This document shows positions 16,513 through 25,365 of a stretch of 64,000 nt of DNA, piece after piece. The notes below the pieces were generated by a model, which worked only from the letters and a program-made list of their open reading frames with translations, ran no database searches and was not told where the DNA came from. The stretch is from Erythrobacter sp. UBA1916 (GTDB lineage Bacteria > Pseudomonadota > Alphaproteobacteria > Sphingomonadales > Sphingomonadaceae). Position numbers and translations under genes: made by a program. Position 1 is the first letter of the stretch. The number at the start of each line of letters is the position of its first letter. Where the stretch lies: the NCBI GenBank assembly GCA_002337385.1, contig DDFY01000008.1, positions 51,634-115,633 of the forward strand. The letters are read 5' to 3'.

Positions 16513-17111
16513 GGGTAGAGCAGCGTGCTCGTCCAGCCGCCCCCGGCACGGGTGAACCGACGCCGCTCGTGCAGGCGATTGCGTTCGGCAAGCCAGAACT
16601 CCATCCGTTCAGGCGCGAGGCGGAAGCCAGTCCAGTGCGGCGGGCGCGGCACCTCACCGCCGGCAAGCTCCGCCTCAAGCTGCTTCACCCGCGCCAGATA
16701 GGTGTCGCGCGAATCGAGCGGGCGCGACTGGTCGGACGCCGCCGAACCCAGCTGCGACACCAGCGGACGTGAATGGAAATAGGCGTCGGCTTCTTCCGGG
16801 GTCACTTCAGTAAGCGGGCCTTCAATGCGAATCTGCCGGCGCAGGCTCTTCCAGTGGAACAGCAGCGCCACCCGCGGATTGGCGAGAATCTCGCCGCCCT
16901 TGCGGCTTTCGCTATTGGTGTAAAACACGAAGCCATCCGGCCCGTGGCCCTTGAGCAGAACCATTCGCACCGAGGGCACCCCGTCGGGAGTGGCCGTGGC
17001 CAGCGCCATTGCATTGGGATCGTTAGGCTCACTCTCCTGCGCCTCGGCAAACCACTGGTCGAACAGGGCGAAGGGGTCACTATCGGGAATATTCTCAAGC
17101 AATTCGGTCAT
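16509..17111 (-). CDS. pdxH: Pyridoxamine 5'-phosphate oxidase
   Basis: 200 aa from ATG 17111 with GAAAGG eight bases upstream. The FMN-binding region RMVLLKGHGPDGFVFYTN, SRKGGEILANPRVALLFHW, and the C-terminal FRLAPERMEFW and the terminal RLHERRRF are classical. It oxidises PNP or PMP to pyridoxal phosphate. An in-frame upstream extension to 17198 looks non-coding. It heads a three-gene chain with the CDF transporter and PhzF-like genes and diverges from the J-domain gene. Confidence 0.95.
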   Translation of the reverse strand: MTELLENIPDSDPFALFDQWFAEAQESEPNDPNAMALATATPDGVPSVRMVLLKGHGPDGFVFYTNSESRKGGEILANPRVALLFHWKSLRRQIRIEGPLTEVTPEEADAYFHSRPLVSQLGSAASDQSRPLDSRDTYLARVKQLEAELAGGEVPRPPHWTGFRLAPERMEFWLAERNRLHERRRFTRAGGGWTSTLLYP

Positions 17112-17217
17112 GCCGCTGGGCCTTTCATCGCTCCCGCCCGCTGAAGGGGCCGGAGCGGAGCGTGTCACATCGGCTGGGCTTGTAGACAGCCCCCGCACGC
17201 GAGGAAAGGCCGATGGC

Positions 17218-17246
17218 TTGCGAAAAACCCCTGTGTTACCTAGCTA
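17218..17246 (+). promoter_or_regulatory. Putative promoter of the J-domain gene, leaderless geometry
   Basis: TTGCGA (17218-17223), a 17-base spacer and TAGCTA (17241-17246); ATG 17254 follows seven bases later without a Shine-Dalgarno sequence. The -10 match is modest. Confidence 0.35.
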
Positions 17247-17253
17247 GACCACC

Positions 17254-18186
17254 ATGGCAGATCCCTACACCACCCTTGGCGTTAGCCGCACCGCGAGCGA
17301 GAAGGACATCAAGTCCGCCTATCGCAAGCTCGCCAAGGAGTTGCACCCCGATCGCAACAAGGACAATCCGCAGGCGGCGGACCGGTTCGGTCGCGTCACG
17401 CAGGCTTACGACCTGCTGTCCGACAAAGAGAAGCGCGGCCAGTTCGACCGCGGCGAGATCGACGCTGACGGCAATCCCACAATGCCGTTCGGATATGGCG
17501 GCGGCGGCAGCCCTTTTCAGGGCGGTCCCGGCGGCGGCGCACGCGGTGGCAACGGCTTCGGCGGCGAAGAGGTGGACCTCAGCGACCTGTTCGAAGGCTT
17601 GTTCGGACGTGGCGGCGGCTCGCGCGCAGGCGCGGGTTTCGGACGCGGCGGCCCGCAGCCGCGGCCCAAGGGCGCGAACATCGCCTACCGCCTCTCGGTC
17701 AGTTTCATCGATGCCGCCTCACGCGCCAAGCAGCGCATCACGCTGGCCGACGGCAAGACCATCGACCTGTCGCTGCCCGAGGGCGTCGAAAGCGGCACCC
17801 AGATGCGGCTCAAGGGCAAGGGCCAGGAAGGTCCGGGCGGAGCCGGCGACGGGATCGTCACCATCGAGGTGCAGTCGCACCCCTTCTTCACCCGCTCGGG
17901 CGACGACGTGCGGCTCGACCTGCCGATCACGCTCGACGAGGCGGTGAACGGGGCCAAGGTCAAGCTGCCCACGGTCGATGGCGCGGTGATGATGACGGTG
18001 GCGCCGGGGACCAGTTCGGGCAAGGTGTTGCGGCTCAAGGGCAAGGGCTTCTCGCGCAAGGGCGGCGGACGCGGCGACCAGCTGGTGCGGCTCGAAATCG
18101 TCCTGCCTGACGATTCGTCGGACCTTTCCAAGCGGCTCGAGGGTTGGAGCGACAACAGCCCCGTCCGCGCCAGCCTAGGGGTCTAG
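17254..18186 (+). CDS. DnaJ-class chaperone (CbpA type, no zinc finger)
   Basis: 310 aa. A J-domain covers residues 1-70 with the HPD motif in LHPDRNKDNPQ; a Gly/Phe-rich linker follows (about 75-145), then a DnaJ C-terminal substrate-binding domain with AKQRITLADGKTIDLSLPEGV and LRLKGKGF. The Cys-rich zinc finger of true DnaJ is absent, so this is a CbpA/DjlA-like co-chaperone that stimulates a DnaK. No ribosome binding site precedes the ATG. BrkB and fabI follow on the same strand. Confidence 0.9.
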   Translation: MADPYTTLGVSRTASEKDIKSAYRKLAKELHPDRNKDNPQAADRFGRVTQAYDLLSDKEKRGQFDRGEIDADGNPTMPFGYGGGGSPFQGGPGGGARGGNGFGGEEVDLSDLFEGLFGRGGGSRAGAGFGRGGPQPRPKGANIAYRLSVSFIDAASRAKQRITLADGKTIDLSLPEGVESGTQMRLKGKGQEGPGGAGDGIVTIEVQSHPFFTRSGDDVRLDLPITLDEAVNGAKVKLPTVDGAVMMTVAPGTSSGKVLRLKGKGFSRKGGGRGDQLVRLEIVLPDDSSDLSKRLEGWSDNSPVRASLGV

Positions 18187-18214
18187 GGCGCGGATCGTCC
18201 GATCAGGAGCAGCC

Positions 18215-19264
18215 ATGACCGACGCGCCAGCCGATCCCGATTTCGCCCCGCCTGAAGATGAAGAAGAAGAACCCGCACCCGACCTGACGCCGGAAGCGCG
18301 CAGGCGCGAAGCGCGCAGACGAATCAGGCTCGGGATGCCTGCCAGCGTCAAACGTGAGGTCGGCCCCGGAACGCGGGTGTTTGAGGTTGCCAAGCGGGTG
18401 CTTGTTGGCACCTTTGCCGATGGCTTCATCCATGCCGGCAACCTCGCCTACCTCGCGATGCTGGCAATCTTCCCGTTCTTTATTTCCGGGGCTGCACTAT
18501 TCTCGTTGATCGGCGAGGAAAGCGAGCGGGCCGCCACGATCGGTGCCGTGCTGTCAGCCTTTCCTCCGGTGGTGAGCGAGGTGATCGGCCCGGTCGCGCG
18601 CAACGTTATCGAACAGCGTAGCGGCTGGCTGCTGTGGCTGGGCGGGCTGTTCGGGCTGTGGACCGTGGGCGGACTCATCGAGACCCTGCGCGACATGCTG
18701 CGCCGCGCCTTCGGCACGCGGGCGGAAAAGGCGATGTGGAAGCGCCGGCTCGCTTCCACCGGCATCATCATCGGCGCGGTGGTGCTGCTCATGCTCAGCC
18801 TGCTGGCCAACGTCGTCATCAACACCGCAATGCAGGTGATCACGGCCTATTTCCCTCAGCTGGAGACCTTGCTGGGCGGCCTCGCCTGGTCGCGTATTGT
18901 GCCGGCCTTTGGTCTGTTCGGTTCGCTTTATGCGCTGTTCTACTCACTGACCCCGGCCCGCTATCGCAAACGCGAGTACAAGAAGTGGCCGGGCGTGGTA
19001 TTGGTCACCGCATGGTGGATCCTGGTTACATTCTCATTGCCGCCGCTGCTCGGCATGGTGTTTTCCTACGATGCCACCTATGGCTCGCTGGCCGGCGTGA
19101 TGATCGTGCTTTTCTTTTTCTGGCTCATCGGACTAGGACTAGTGATGGGCGCTGAGTTGAACGCGGCCCTGGTAGAAAGCCCGGAAGAGCAGGACAGCAT
19201 CGGGCGGCAGGATAACCGCGCCAAAGCGGCGCAGGCAAAAGTTACGGAGAATCCCGAGGGATGA
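18215..19264 (+). CDS. YihY/BrkB family inner membrane protein
   Basis: 349 aa. An acidic then basic cytoplasmic N-terminus of about 65 residues precedes six hydrophobic segments, with the family pattern GNLAYLAMLAIFPFFISGAALFS and YKKWPGVVLVTAWW. BrkB-like proteins are predicted transporters or envelope proteins without a settled function. AGGAG lies a few bases before ATG 18215. The stop overlaps the fabI start (ATGA), so the pair is translationally coupled. Confidence 0.88.
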   Translation: MTDAPADPDFAPPEDEEEEPAPDLTPEARRREARRRIRLGMPASVKREVGPGTRVFEVAKRVLVGTFADGFIHAGNLAYLAMLAIFPFFISGAALFSLIGEESERAATIGAVLSAFPPVVSEVIGPVARNVIEQRSGWLLWLGGLFGLWTVGGLIETLRDMLRRAFGTRAEKAMWKRRLASTGIIIGAVVLLMLSLLANVVINTAMQVITAYFPQLETLLGGLAWSRIVPAFGLFGSLYALFYSLTPARYRKREYKKWPGVVLVTAWWILVTFSLPPLLGMVFSYDATYGSLAGVMIVLFFFWLIGLGLVMGAELNAALVESPEEQDSIGRQDNRAKAAQAKVTENPEG

Positions 19265-20064
19265 ACGGTTTGATGGAAGGCAAAAAAGGCCTCATCATGG
19301 GGCTGGCGAACGATAAATCGCTGGCCTGGGGTATCGCAAAGAAGCTGGCGGAGCATGGCGCCGACCTGGCCTTTTCCTACCAGGGTGAAGTGCTCAAAAA
19401 GCGAGTTGAACCGCTTGCGGCGCAGATCGGCAGCGATTTCCTCGTCGAATGTGACGTGTCGGACATGGACGCGATGGACGCGACCTTCGCCGCCATCGAG
19501 GAGCGCTGGGGCAAGCTCGATTTCCTCGTCCACGCGATCGGCTTTTCCGACAAGAACGAGCTGCGCGGAAAGTATGTCGATACCAGCCTCGACAACTTCC
19601 TGATGACGATGAACATCTCGGTCTATTCGCTGGTCGCCGCTGCCAAGCGCGCGCGGCCGCTGATGAAGGATGGCGGCTCGATCGTCACGCTCACCTACTA
19701 TGGCGCGGAAAAGGTCGTCCCGCATTACAACGTGATGGGCGTGGCCAAGGCGGCGCTGGAAACCAGCGTGCAGTATCTCGCCAACGACATGGGGCCGGAA
19801 GGTATCCGCGTGAACGCGATCAGCGCCGGACCGATCAAGACGCTGGCTGCCAGCGGGATCGGCGATTTCCGCTATATCCTGAAGTGGAACGAGCTGAACT
19901 CACCGCTGCGCCGCAATGTCACCATCGAAGATGTCGGCGGCGCGGGGCTCTACTTCCTGTCCGACCTTTCCTCGGGCGTGACCGGCGAGACGCACCATGT
20001 CGATGCGGGCTATCACCTCGTCGGAATGAAGCAGGAAGACGCCCCCGACATTTCGCTGGCCTGA
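19261..20064 (+). CDS. fabI: Enoyl-[acyl-carrier-protein] reductase (NADH)
   Basis: 267 aa short-chain dehydrogenase-like enzyme of fatty-acid elongation. It has the FabI nucleotide-binding variant GLANDKSLAWGIA, the catalytic YGAEKVVPHYNVMGVAKAAL (Tyr and Lys spaced as in FabI) and SAGPIKTLAASGI. It reduces the trans-2 double bond of enoyl-ACP at the end of each cycle and is the target class of triclosan. The start overlaps the brkB-like stop by four bases. Confidence 0.96.
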   Translation: MNGLMEGKKGLIMGLANDKSLAWGIAKKLAEHGADLAFSYQGEVLKKRVEPLAAQIGSDFLVECDVSDMDAMDATFAAIEERWGKLDFLVHAIGFSDKNELRGKYVDTSLDNFLMTMNISVYSLVAAAKRARPLMKDGGSIVTLTYYGAEKVVPHYNVMGVAKAALETSVQYLANDMGPEGIRVNAISAGPIKTLAASGIGDFRYILKWNELNSPLRRNVTIEDVGGAGLYFLSDLSSGVTGETHHVDAGYHLVGMKQEDAPDISLA

Positions 20065-20082
20065 GGCATTTGTTCTTATTAT

Positions 20083-20112
20083 GTTCCCTCTCGATGCGAA
20101 TCAGGAGGGAAC
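20083..20112 (+). promoter_or_regulatory. Hairpin covering the ribosome binding site of the GFA gene
   Basis: GTTCCCTC (20083-20090) pairs perfectly with GAGGGAAC (20105-20112). The right arm contains most of the Shine-Dalgarno sequence AGGAGGGA (20103-20110), five bases before ATG 20116. If formed in the mRNA it would block translation initiation. There is no U-tract, so a terminator is less likely. Confidence 0.5.
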
Positions 20113-20115
20113 GTG

Positions 20116-20517
20116 ATGATCACAGGTGGATGCCGCTGCGGGGCGGTTCGATATGAAGCTGACAGCGAAGTGGCGCACAATGCGCTGTGCCACTGTCGCG
20201 ATTGCCAGATGGCGCATGGGGCGCCGATGGTCGGCTGGATTGCCTTCAAGGGTGAGCAGGTCCGCTTCGAGGGCGCTGAACCGGTGCGTTACACCGGGCC
20301 AAGCGGATCGACGCGCAGCTTTTGCGGCACTTGTGGAACGCCGGTCGCCTTCGTGAATGACGATTTCTTGCCCGGTGTGGTCGATATTCCGTCGGTCACG
20401 CTCGACGAGCCCGATGCCTTTGCTCCGCGAGCACAGGTTCAGGTTGCTGACCGGCGGGCATGGATGGCAGACCTTGCGAAGCTACCCGAATTCGCCCGCT
20501 TTCCCGGCGGCGACTAA
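20116..20517 (+). CDS. GFA family (CENP-V/glutathione-dependent formaldehyde-activating-like) protein
   Basis: 133 aa zinc protein. The Cys ligands are in order: GGCRCG near residue 6, CHCRDCQ near residue 25 and CGTCGTP near residue 75. Family members were linked to formaldehyde-glutathione conjugation, but most are uncharacterised. ATG 20116 is chosen over GTG 20113 because the strong AGGAGGGA lies five bases from it. That site lies in a perfect hairpin. Confidence 0.87.
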   Translation: MITGGCRCGAVRYEADSEVAHNALCHCRDCQMAHGAPMVGWIAFKGEQVRFEGAEPVRYTGPSGSTRSFCGTCGTPVAFVNDDFLPGVVDIPSVTLDEPDAFAPRAQVQVADRRAWMADLAKLPEFARFPGGD

Positions 20518-20537
20518 AGTCCGGCCAACGGGGCCGA

Positions 20538-21128
20538 TCAGTCGCCCGGCGGCGGCGGAACGTCGCCCGGAGCGACCACCTGCGGCAGCGCCGCCTCAGC
20601 CTCGTCCGGCAGCGGCGCATCGCGCTCGGCGTCCAGCCGCTCCATATAGGCGCGCTCCAGCTCCTCGACGCGCCCCTGCGTAGCGGCGGCTTCGCTGTCG
20701 ATTTCAGACAGGCGCTCCTGCCGCGCTTCGTTGATCAGCTCGCTGACGCGCACGTCGCTGCCCTCAGCACGCTCGCGATAGGCAGCTTCGATCATCTCGA
20801 CCGTGCAGCCCAGATCGCCACCCGCACCGGCAGGCGAGCACGACATCGGGCCGAACCGACCAACCGTCTCCAGGCTTTGCGCACGGTGCGTCCAGGATTC
20901 GTTCTCGGGCGACTCGCTCTCGCGCAGGTCGCGCGGGATGCGATAGCGCTCGCTTTCGGGATAGCGGGCACACACCGTGATGGTGTCGTCTTCCGACTGC
21001 GGGCAGGCGTCGTCACCATAGATATTGACGATGTTGACCCGATCACCGCCGTCATCCTGCGCCGAAGCGGCAGCAGGTGCGAGGCCAATCGTGGCGGAGA
21101 TGGCGGCAAGGGCAAACAGTCGGGTCAT
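20538..21128 (-). CDS. Hypothetical secreted protein with coiled-coil tail
   Basis: 196 aa. A cleavable signal peptide is clear (MTRLFALAAISATIGLAPAAASAQ, cut after ASA). The mature part has VNIYGDDACPQSEDD, CARYPESERYRIP, and a four-Cys pattern, followed by a charged helical segment (about 120-175, EARQERLSEIDSEAAATQ) likely to form a coiled coil and a Pro-rich end. A strong AAAGGA precedes the ATG. I know no function; it is probably periplasmic. Confidence 0.75.
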   Translation of the reverse strand: MTRLFALAAISATIGLAPAAASAQDDGGDRVNIVNIYGDDACPQSEDDTITVCARYPESERYRIPRDLRESESPENESWTHRAQSLETVGRFGPMSCSPAGAGGDLGCTVEMIEAAYRERAEGSDVRVSELINEARQERLSEIDSEAAATQGRVEELERAYMERLDAERDAPLPDEAEAALPQVVAPGDVPPPPGD

Positions 21129-21237
21129 GGCTTTCCTTTGGGACGGCGGGGCAACGCCGATACTATCACTAGTTATCTGGCACTATTCGTATGATCTATT
21201 GAACGCGCGATGAAGCGCCATTGATCCAAGACAACGA

Positions 21238-21753
21238 TCAGACGCGCTCGGCAAGCTTGATCGCCACCCGGCACCCGAGGCGGATCGCCCCCGACAGCAG
21301 CGGATAGGCCGGCGCCTGCTCAGCACCCGAAGCCAGCGCAGTATCGCGGTGTTCGCGTTCTTCCTCGCGGAACTGTTCGACCAGTGTGGCCAGCTCGGGA
21401 TCGTCGCCGTCAGCCTCCAGTTCGTCGAGCTGGGCGGTATAATGGCGGTCGATCTCCTCCTCGACAGCTGCGGTGCAGGCCATGGCCGCTTCCGGCCCGA
21501 TCAACGCCGTGCCTGCGCCCAGCGCAAAGCCCGCGACCGACCAGAACGGCTGCAGCGCGGTCGGGCGCACGCCGCGTTCGGCCATCAGCGCGTCGAACTT
21601 GGCGCGGTGAACCTTTTCCTGCTCGGCCATGTGGCGGATCTGCGCGGCATAGGGGCCACGTTCGCCGACCACCGCAAGCTGGCCCGCATAGATGCGCGTG
21701 GCGCCAAATTCGCCTGCCTGATCAACCCTGATCATTGCACTGCGGTCTTTCAT
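21238..21753 (-). CDS. coq7: Demethoxyubiquinone hydroxylase (COQ7)
   Basis: 171 aa diiron hydroxylase of the ferritin-like superfamily acting in ubiquinone synthesis. The iron ligands are visible as Glu in RVDQAGEFGA, EQEKVH, EEEIDRHY and EEEREH (two ExxH motifs). It hydroxylates 5-demethoxyubiquinol at the membrane. Start ATG 21753 overlaps the dsbB stop (ATGA), so the two genes are coupled. Confidence 0.94.
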   Translation of the reverse strand: MKDRSAMIRVDQAGEFGATRIYAGQLAVVGERGPYAAQIRHMAEQEKVHRAKFDALMAERGVRPTALQPFWSVAGFALGAGTALIGPEAAMACTAAVEEEIDRHYTAQLDELEADGDDPELATLVEQFREEEREHRDTALASGAEQAPAYPLLSGAIRLGCRVAIKLAERV

Positions 21754-22229
21754 CGTGTGGGCCCCTTCGCCAGCAACAGCTTCCAGATCGCTGCCGCACT
21801 ACCAAGCGAGATCAGCGCATTCCACCCCGCCAGCGAAATCCCGAACAGGTCCCACTGTGCCACGTCGCAGCGGATGATCGGCGCGTTAAGCACAGCTTCG
21901 AGCGCGTTTTCGGTGCCGCTCACGGTCGCGCTGCAGCCGGTGATGCCTTCCCACCAGCCATATTCGACCCCGGCATGGAACAGGCCGATCGCGCCCGAAA
22001 CGGCGATCGCCAGGCCTGCCAGCCCAGTCCACACGCGCTTGGGCGGTGCCACGAAGGCCAGCAGCGCCAGCCCCGCGGCGACAAAATGCGGATAGCGCTG
22101 CCACCAACACATCTCGCAGGGGTACAGGCCGAAGCCATATTCCGACAGATAGGCCCCACCCAACAGTGCCAGCGGCACGATCAGCGCAAGAATACGTGCG
22201 TTGCGGGCGGACAGGGACAGGTCAGACAT
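21750..22229 (-). CDS. dsbB: Disulfide bond formation protein B
   Basis: 159 aa with four hydrophobic segments. The first periplasmic loop has the redox pair C38-E-M-C41 (LYPCEMCWWQR), and the second loop has Cys in GCSATV and RCDVAQWD. DsbB reoxidises DsbA and passes electrons to quinone, which makes the coupling to coq7 sensible. Spacing of 11 bases to ctpA. Confidence 0.93.
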   Translation of the reverse strand: MSDLSLSARNARILALIVPLALLGGAYLSEYGFGLYPCEMCWWQRYPHFVAAGLALLAFVAPPKRVWTGLAGLAIAVSGAIGLFHAGVEYGWWEGITGCSATVSGTENALEAVLNAPIIRCDVAQWDLFGISLAGWNALISLGSAAAIWKLLLAKGPTR

Positions 22230-22240
22230 TCCGGCCTCTC

Positions 22241-23593
22241 CTAACGGTCACGCGCCGCAAGCGCGGTTCCGGCCGTGCGACTCAGTGTGCGCAAAGCATA
22301 GTCGAGCTGGAAATCTTCCACGCCCTGCTCCTCCAGCTGCTCGGCGGTGAGCTGGAAGCGCGGATCGTCGAGCCGGTCGCGTTCGAGCGCCTCATCCTCG
22401 GCCGTCACTTCGCCGATCAGGTGCCCGCGCAGGTCGCTTTCGCGCAGCGCGAGTCGCTGGCGCCGCTCGGCATCGGGGTCGGTCAGTTGCGGCACGCGGA
22501 TATCCGGATCGATCCCGCCCTCCTGCACCGAGCGCCCCGAAGGCGTGTAGTAACGTGCGGTGGTGAGCTTCAAGGCGCTGTCGCGCGTGAGCGGCAGCAG
22601 CGTCTGCACGCTGCCCTTGCCGAACGAGCGCTCACCCATGATGAGCGCGCGGTGGTGATCCTGCAGCGCGCCCGCCACGATTTCGGAAGCCGAGGCCGAA
22701 CCCTCGTCGATCAGCACGATGAGCGGCAGGCCGGCTGCGGCATCGCCGGGGAAGGCGCTTTCTGCGTCGTAGTAGATCGTGTCACGACGGCTGCGTCCGC
22801 GCTGCGAGACGATTTGTCCGCTGGTCAGGAACAGGTCCGAAAGCGTCACCGCCTCGTCGAGTGACCCGCCGGGGTTGCGGCGCAGGTCGAGCACCAGCCC
22901 GGTCAGCCGTCCGGTGGCCTCGTTCTGCAGCGACATGATCGCCTGGGCGACATCCTTGCCGACATCGGCGGAAAACTCGTTGACCGAAATATAGCCGATA
23001 TTGTTCGGCTTGAGCTCAAAGGTAACCGGCTCCAGCTCGATCAGCCCGCGCGTCACCGACACCTCGAAGCTGCTGTCGCGTCCGGGCCGGACGATGGTCA
23101 ATTCGATCGCGCTTCCCGCCGGGCCGCGCATCTGCGAAACCGCATCATTGATGTCGAGCCCGTAGATCAGCTTGCCGTCAATGTGGGTGATATAGTCGCC
23201 CGCCTTGATCCCGGCGGCATCGGCAGGGCTGCCCTTGAACGGCGAAACGACCTTCACCACGCCCTCTTCCATCTGCACCGAGATGCCGAGGCCCTGATAG
23301 TTGCCGTCGATCATGGTCTCGAGCCGATCGAGCGCGGTGCCATCGAGATAGGCCGAATGCGGATCGAGCGCCGCCAGCATTCCGTCAATCGCGCCGCGGA
23401 TCAGGACCTCGTCCTCCACCGGCTCGACATAGCTTGCCTTGATTCGCTGATAGGTCGCGAACAGCTTGGCGAATTCGGGCGATGCCCGGCTCTCGACCTG
23501 CGCGAAACCGGCGGTCGTCGCGGGCACGAGCGCCACTGCGGTGCACAAGGCGGCAGCGCGGAGGGTTCGGGCGACGGGGAAGCGAAATGTCAT
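22241..23593 (-). CDS. ctpA: S41 family C-terminal processing peptidase
   Basis: 450 aa. A signal peptide (about residues 1-32) leads to an N-terminal helical region, a PDZ domain (about 95-170, LGISVQMEEGVVKVVSPFKG) and the S41 domain. The catalytic Ser lies in DEGSASASEIVAGAL and the Lys in RSFGKGSVQ. CtpA enzymes degrade periplasmic substrates, including peptidoglycan hydrolases. It is followed by dsbB and preceded by the EnvC-like gene, a frequent pairing in proteobacteria. Confidence 0.95.
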   Translation of the reverse strand: MTFRFPVARTLRAAALCTAVALVPATTAGFAQVESRASPEFAKLFATYQRIKASYVEPVEDEVLIRGAIDGMLAALDPHSAYLDGTALDRLETMIDGNYQGLGISVQMEEGVVKVVSPFKGSPADAAGIKAGDYITHIDGKLIYGLDINDAVSQMRGPAGSAIELTIVRPGRDSSFEVSVTRGLIELEPVTFELKPNNIGYISVNEFSADVGKDVAQAIMSLQNEATGRLTGLVLDLRRNPGGSLDEAVTLSDLFLTSGQIVSQRGRSRRDTIYYDAESAFPGDAAAGLPLIVLIDEGSASASEIVAGALQDHHRALIMGERSFGKGSVQTLLPLTRDSALKLTTARYYTPSGRSVQEGGIDPDIRVPQLTDPDAERRQRLALRESDLRGHLIGEVTAEDEALERDRLDDPRFQLTAEQLEEQGVEDFQLDYALRTLSRTAGTALAARDR

Positions 23594-23692
23594 GCGGCAA
23601 TTGTCCTGCTCTGGTCCCAGCGTGCTTCTATCGCAGCTACGGGGTTAACGCCAGATGAGGCGCCACGCGAAAAGGCACGAGGTCGCCGCGGC

Positions 23693-24922
23693 TCACTCGG
23701 TCAGATCAAGCGGATTGACCGGCTCGCCCGACTTGCGCAGTTCGAGCGTGATCGTCGGCCGACCGGGGCCGGCCACCCCTAGCGGAACGCCCGCCCCGAC
23801 CTGATCGCCCACCTCGGCATCGGCGCGCGCCAGCCCGGTGATGAGACTGGTCCAGCCGCCCGCGTGCTCGACGATGACGATCTGGCCATAACCGCGATAG
23901 GGTCCGGCAAAGACGATCCGTCCCGCACCGGGCGCCACGACCTGCGCCCCGGCAATCGGCGCAAGGGTGAGCCCCGTGCTGGTCGCCGCGCCCTGGCTGG
24001 CACCAAAGCCGGTGACGAGCCTGCCGGTGACGGGCAGGATATAGGGCGACGGCCCCCCGCCTGGAGCCGCGCCAGCTGCATCGGCACCTGCGTTGGCAGT
24101 GCCGAGAAGCTCGACCCCCGCCGCGCCCGGTTCGCGCGGGCTGCGCGGGCGCAGTACCGGGCCGGGCAAGGCGGCCAGTTCGCTGCGCAAGACAGCTGCG
24201 CGGTCCAGCTCGTCGACAAGCCCATCCAGATCGCGTGCCTGTTCGGCCAGAGCAAGCGCACGGTCAGCCTCGCGACTGGCCGTGCTGCCAGCCGAGCGCG
24301 CCGCGAGCCGCTGGGCACTTTCGAGCTCGGCCAGCTCCTTGCGCCGGTCGGCCAGCGCGGCCTCTTCGTCCGTCAGCACCTTCGCTGCGGTGAGCTGCTC
24401 GCGCCGCAATTCGCGCCCGCGCGCAATCCTTTCGCGCAGGCCCTGCGTGCGTTCGCGCACCTGCGGCACCGCATCGTGCATCAGGGCACGCAGGTAGACG
24501 ACGTCTTTGACGGAACCAGGTCGCAACACCGCAAGCGCGACAGGGCGACGGGTGAATTTCTGCAGGGCCGCGGTGAGGCGGACCACCGGGCGTTGCTGCC
24601 GGCCCACTTCCTCGCGCAGGGTGAGCTGTTCCTCGTCGATAAGGCCGATCCGTGCCTGGGCAGCGGCGATCCCGGCTTCGGCCTGCTGAATTCGCGCGGC
24701 CACGGCGGCGGCCTCCGCAGCATAGCGTTCGGCGGCATCTTCGGCCTCGCTGGCCTGCTTCTCGAATGTCGCGCTGCGCGCCTCGGCGGCGCGGCGTTCA
24801 GCCAGCGCTTGGGCAAGCGCGGCGCGGGTTTCGTCCGCATTGTCGAACGCGACCGGGGCTTGCGCCCAGGCGGTAGCGGCGAACAACGCAGCGCCGATCA
24901 ACAGCAGGATGAGGCGATCCAT
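23693..24922 (-). CDS. EnvC-like murein hydrolase activator (degenerate LytM)
   Basis: 409 aa from ATG 24922. A signal peptide (MDRLILLLIGAALF, cut near AWA) precedes a long coiled coil (about residues 25-225, Ala/Glu/Arg-rich) and a C-terminal LytM domain. The zinc ligands are lost: the HxGxD position reads STGLTLAP and the HxH position reads TITLELR. This fits EnvC, which activates cell-division amidases rather than cutting murein itself. The start lies four bases after the rlmH stop. Confidence 0.87.
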   Translation of the reverse strand: MDRLILLLIGAALFAATAWAQAPVAFDNADETRAALAQALAERRAAEARSATFEKQASEAEDAAERYAAEAAAVAARIQQAEAGIAAAQARIGLIDEEQLTLREEVGRQQRPVVRLTAALQKFTRRPVALAVLRPGSVKDVVYLRALMHDAVPQVRERTQGLRERIARGRELRREQLTAAKVLTDEEAALADRRKELAELESAQRLAARSAGSTASREADRALALAEQARDLDGLVDELDRAAVLRSELAALPGPVLRPRSPREPGAAGVELLGTANAGADAAGAAPGGGPSPYILPVTGRLVTGFGASQGAATSTGLTLAPIAGAQVVAPGAGRIVFAGPYRGYGQIVIVEHAGGWTSLITGLARADAEVGDQVGAGVPLGVAGPGRPTITLELRKSGEPVNPLDLTE

Positions 24923-24926
24923 CTGG

Positions 24927-25349
24927 CTACCCTGCCCGATGATAGGGGTGTCCGGCAAGAATCGCCGTGGCGCGGAACAGTTGCTCCATCACCATCGCGC
25001 GTACCAACAGGTGCGGCCAGGTCGCCTTGCCGAACGAAATGAGCAGGTCAGCTGCATCGCGTTCCTCGGGCGTGTGGCCATCAGCGGCACCGATCACGAA
25101 GCGGCACTCGCGCATGCCGCCATCGCGCCATTGTTCGAGCTGACGGGCAAGCTCTTCGGAGGAGAGGTTCTTGCCCTTCTCGTCGAGCAATATGGTGCGA
25201 CAGGGGGTGAGCGGCTCGGAGACCTTGCCGCCGGTTTCGGGCAATTCGGTGAGCTTTACCGGCCAGGTGATGCGCTTTTCATAGCGCGCGACCAGTTCGG
25301 CCTCAGGCGACCGGGCAATCTTTCCGCGTGCGATGACATGGAGAAGCAT
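24927..25349 (-). CDS. rlmH: 23S rRNA (pseudouridine1915-N3)-methyltransferase
   Basis: 140 aa from ATG 25349 (MLLHVIARGKI). SPOUT features: LLDEKGKNLSSEELA, FVIGAADGHTPEER with the SAM-binding knot, and the C-terminal LLVRAMVMEQLFRA and the terminal PYHR. It methylates helix 69 of 23S rRNA. The frame is open for 80 codons upstream, but that stretch is the structured repeat and non-coding. Gene order nadD-rsfS-rlmH is common in alphaproteobacteria. Confidence 0.94.
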   Translation of the reverse strand: MLLHVIARGKIARSPEAELVARYEKRITWPVKLTELPETGGKVSEPLTPCRTILLDEKGKNLSSEELARQLEQWRDGGMRECRFVIGAADGHTPEERDAADLLISFGKATWPHLLVRAMVMEQLFRATAILAGHPYHRAG

Positions 25350-25365
25350 GGCTAAGCTCGATAGT

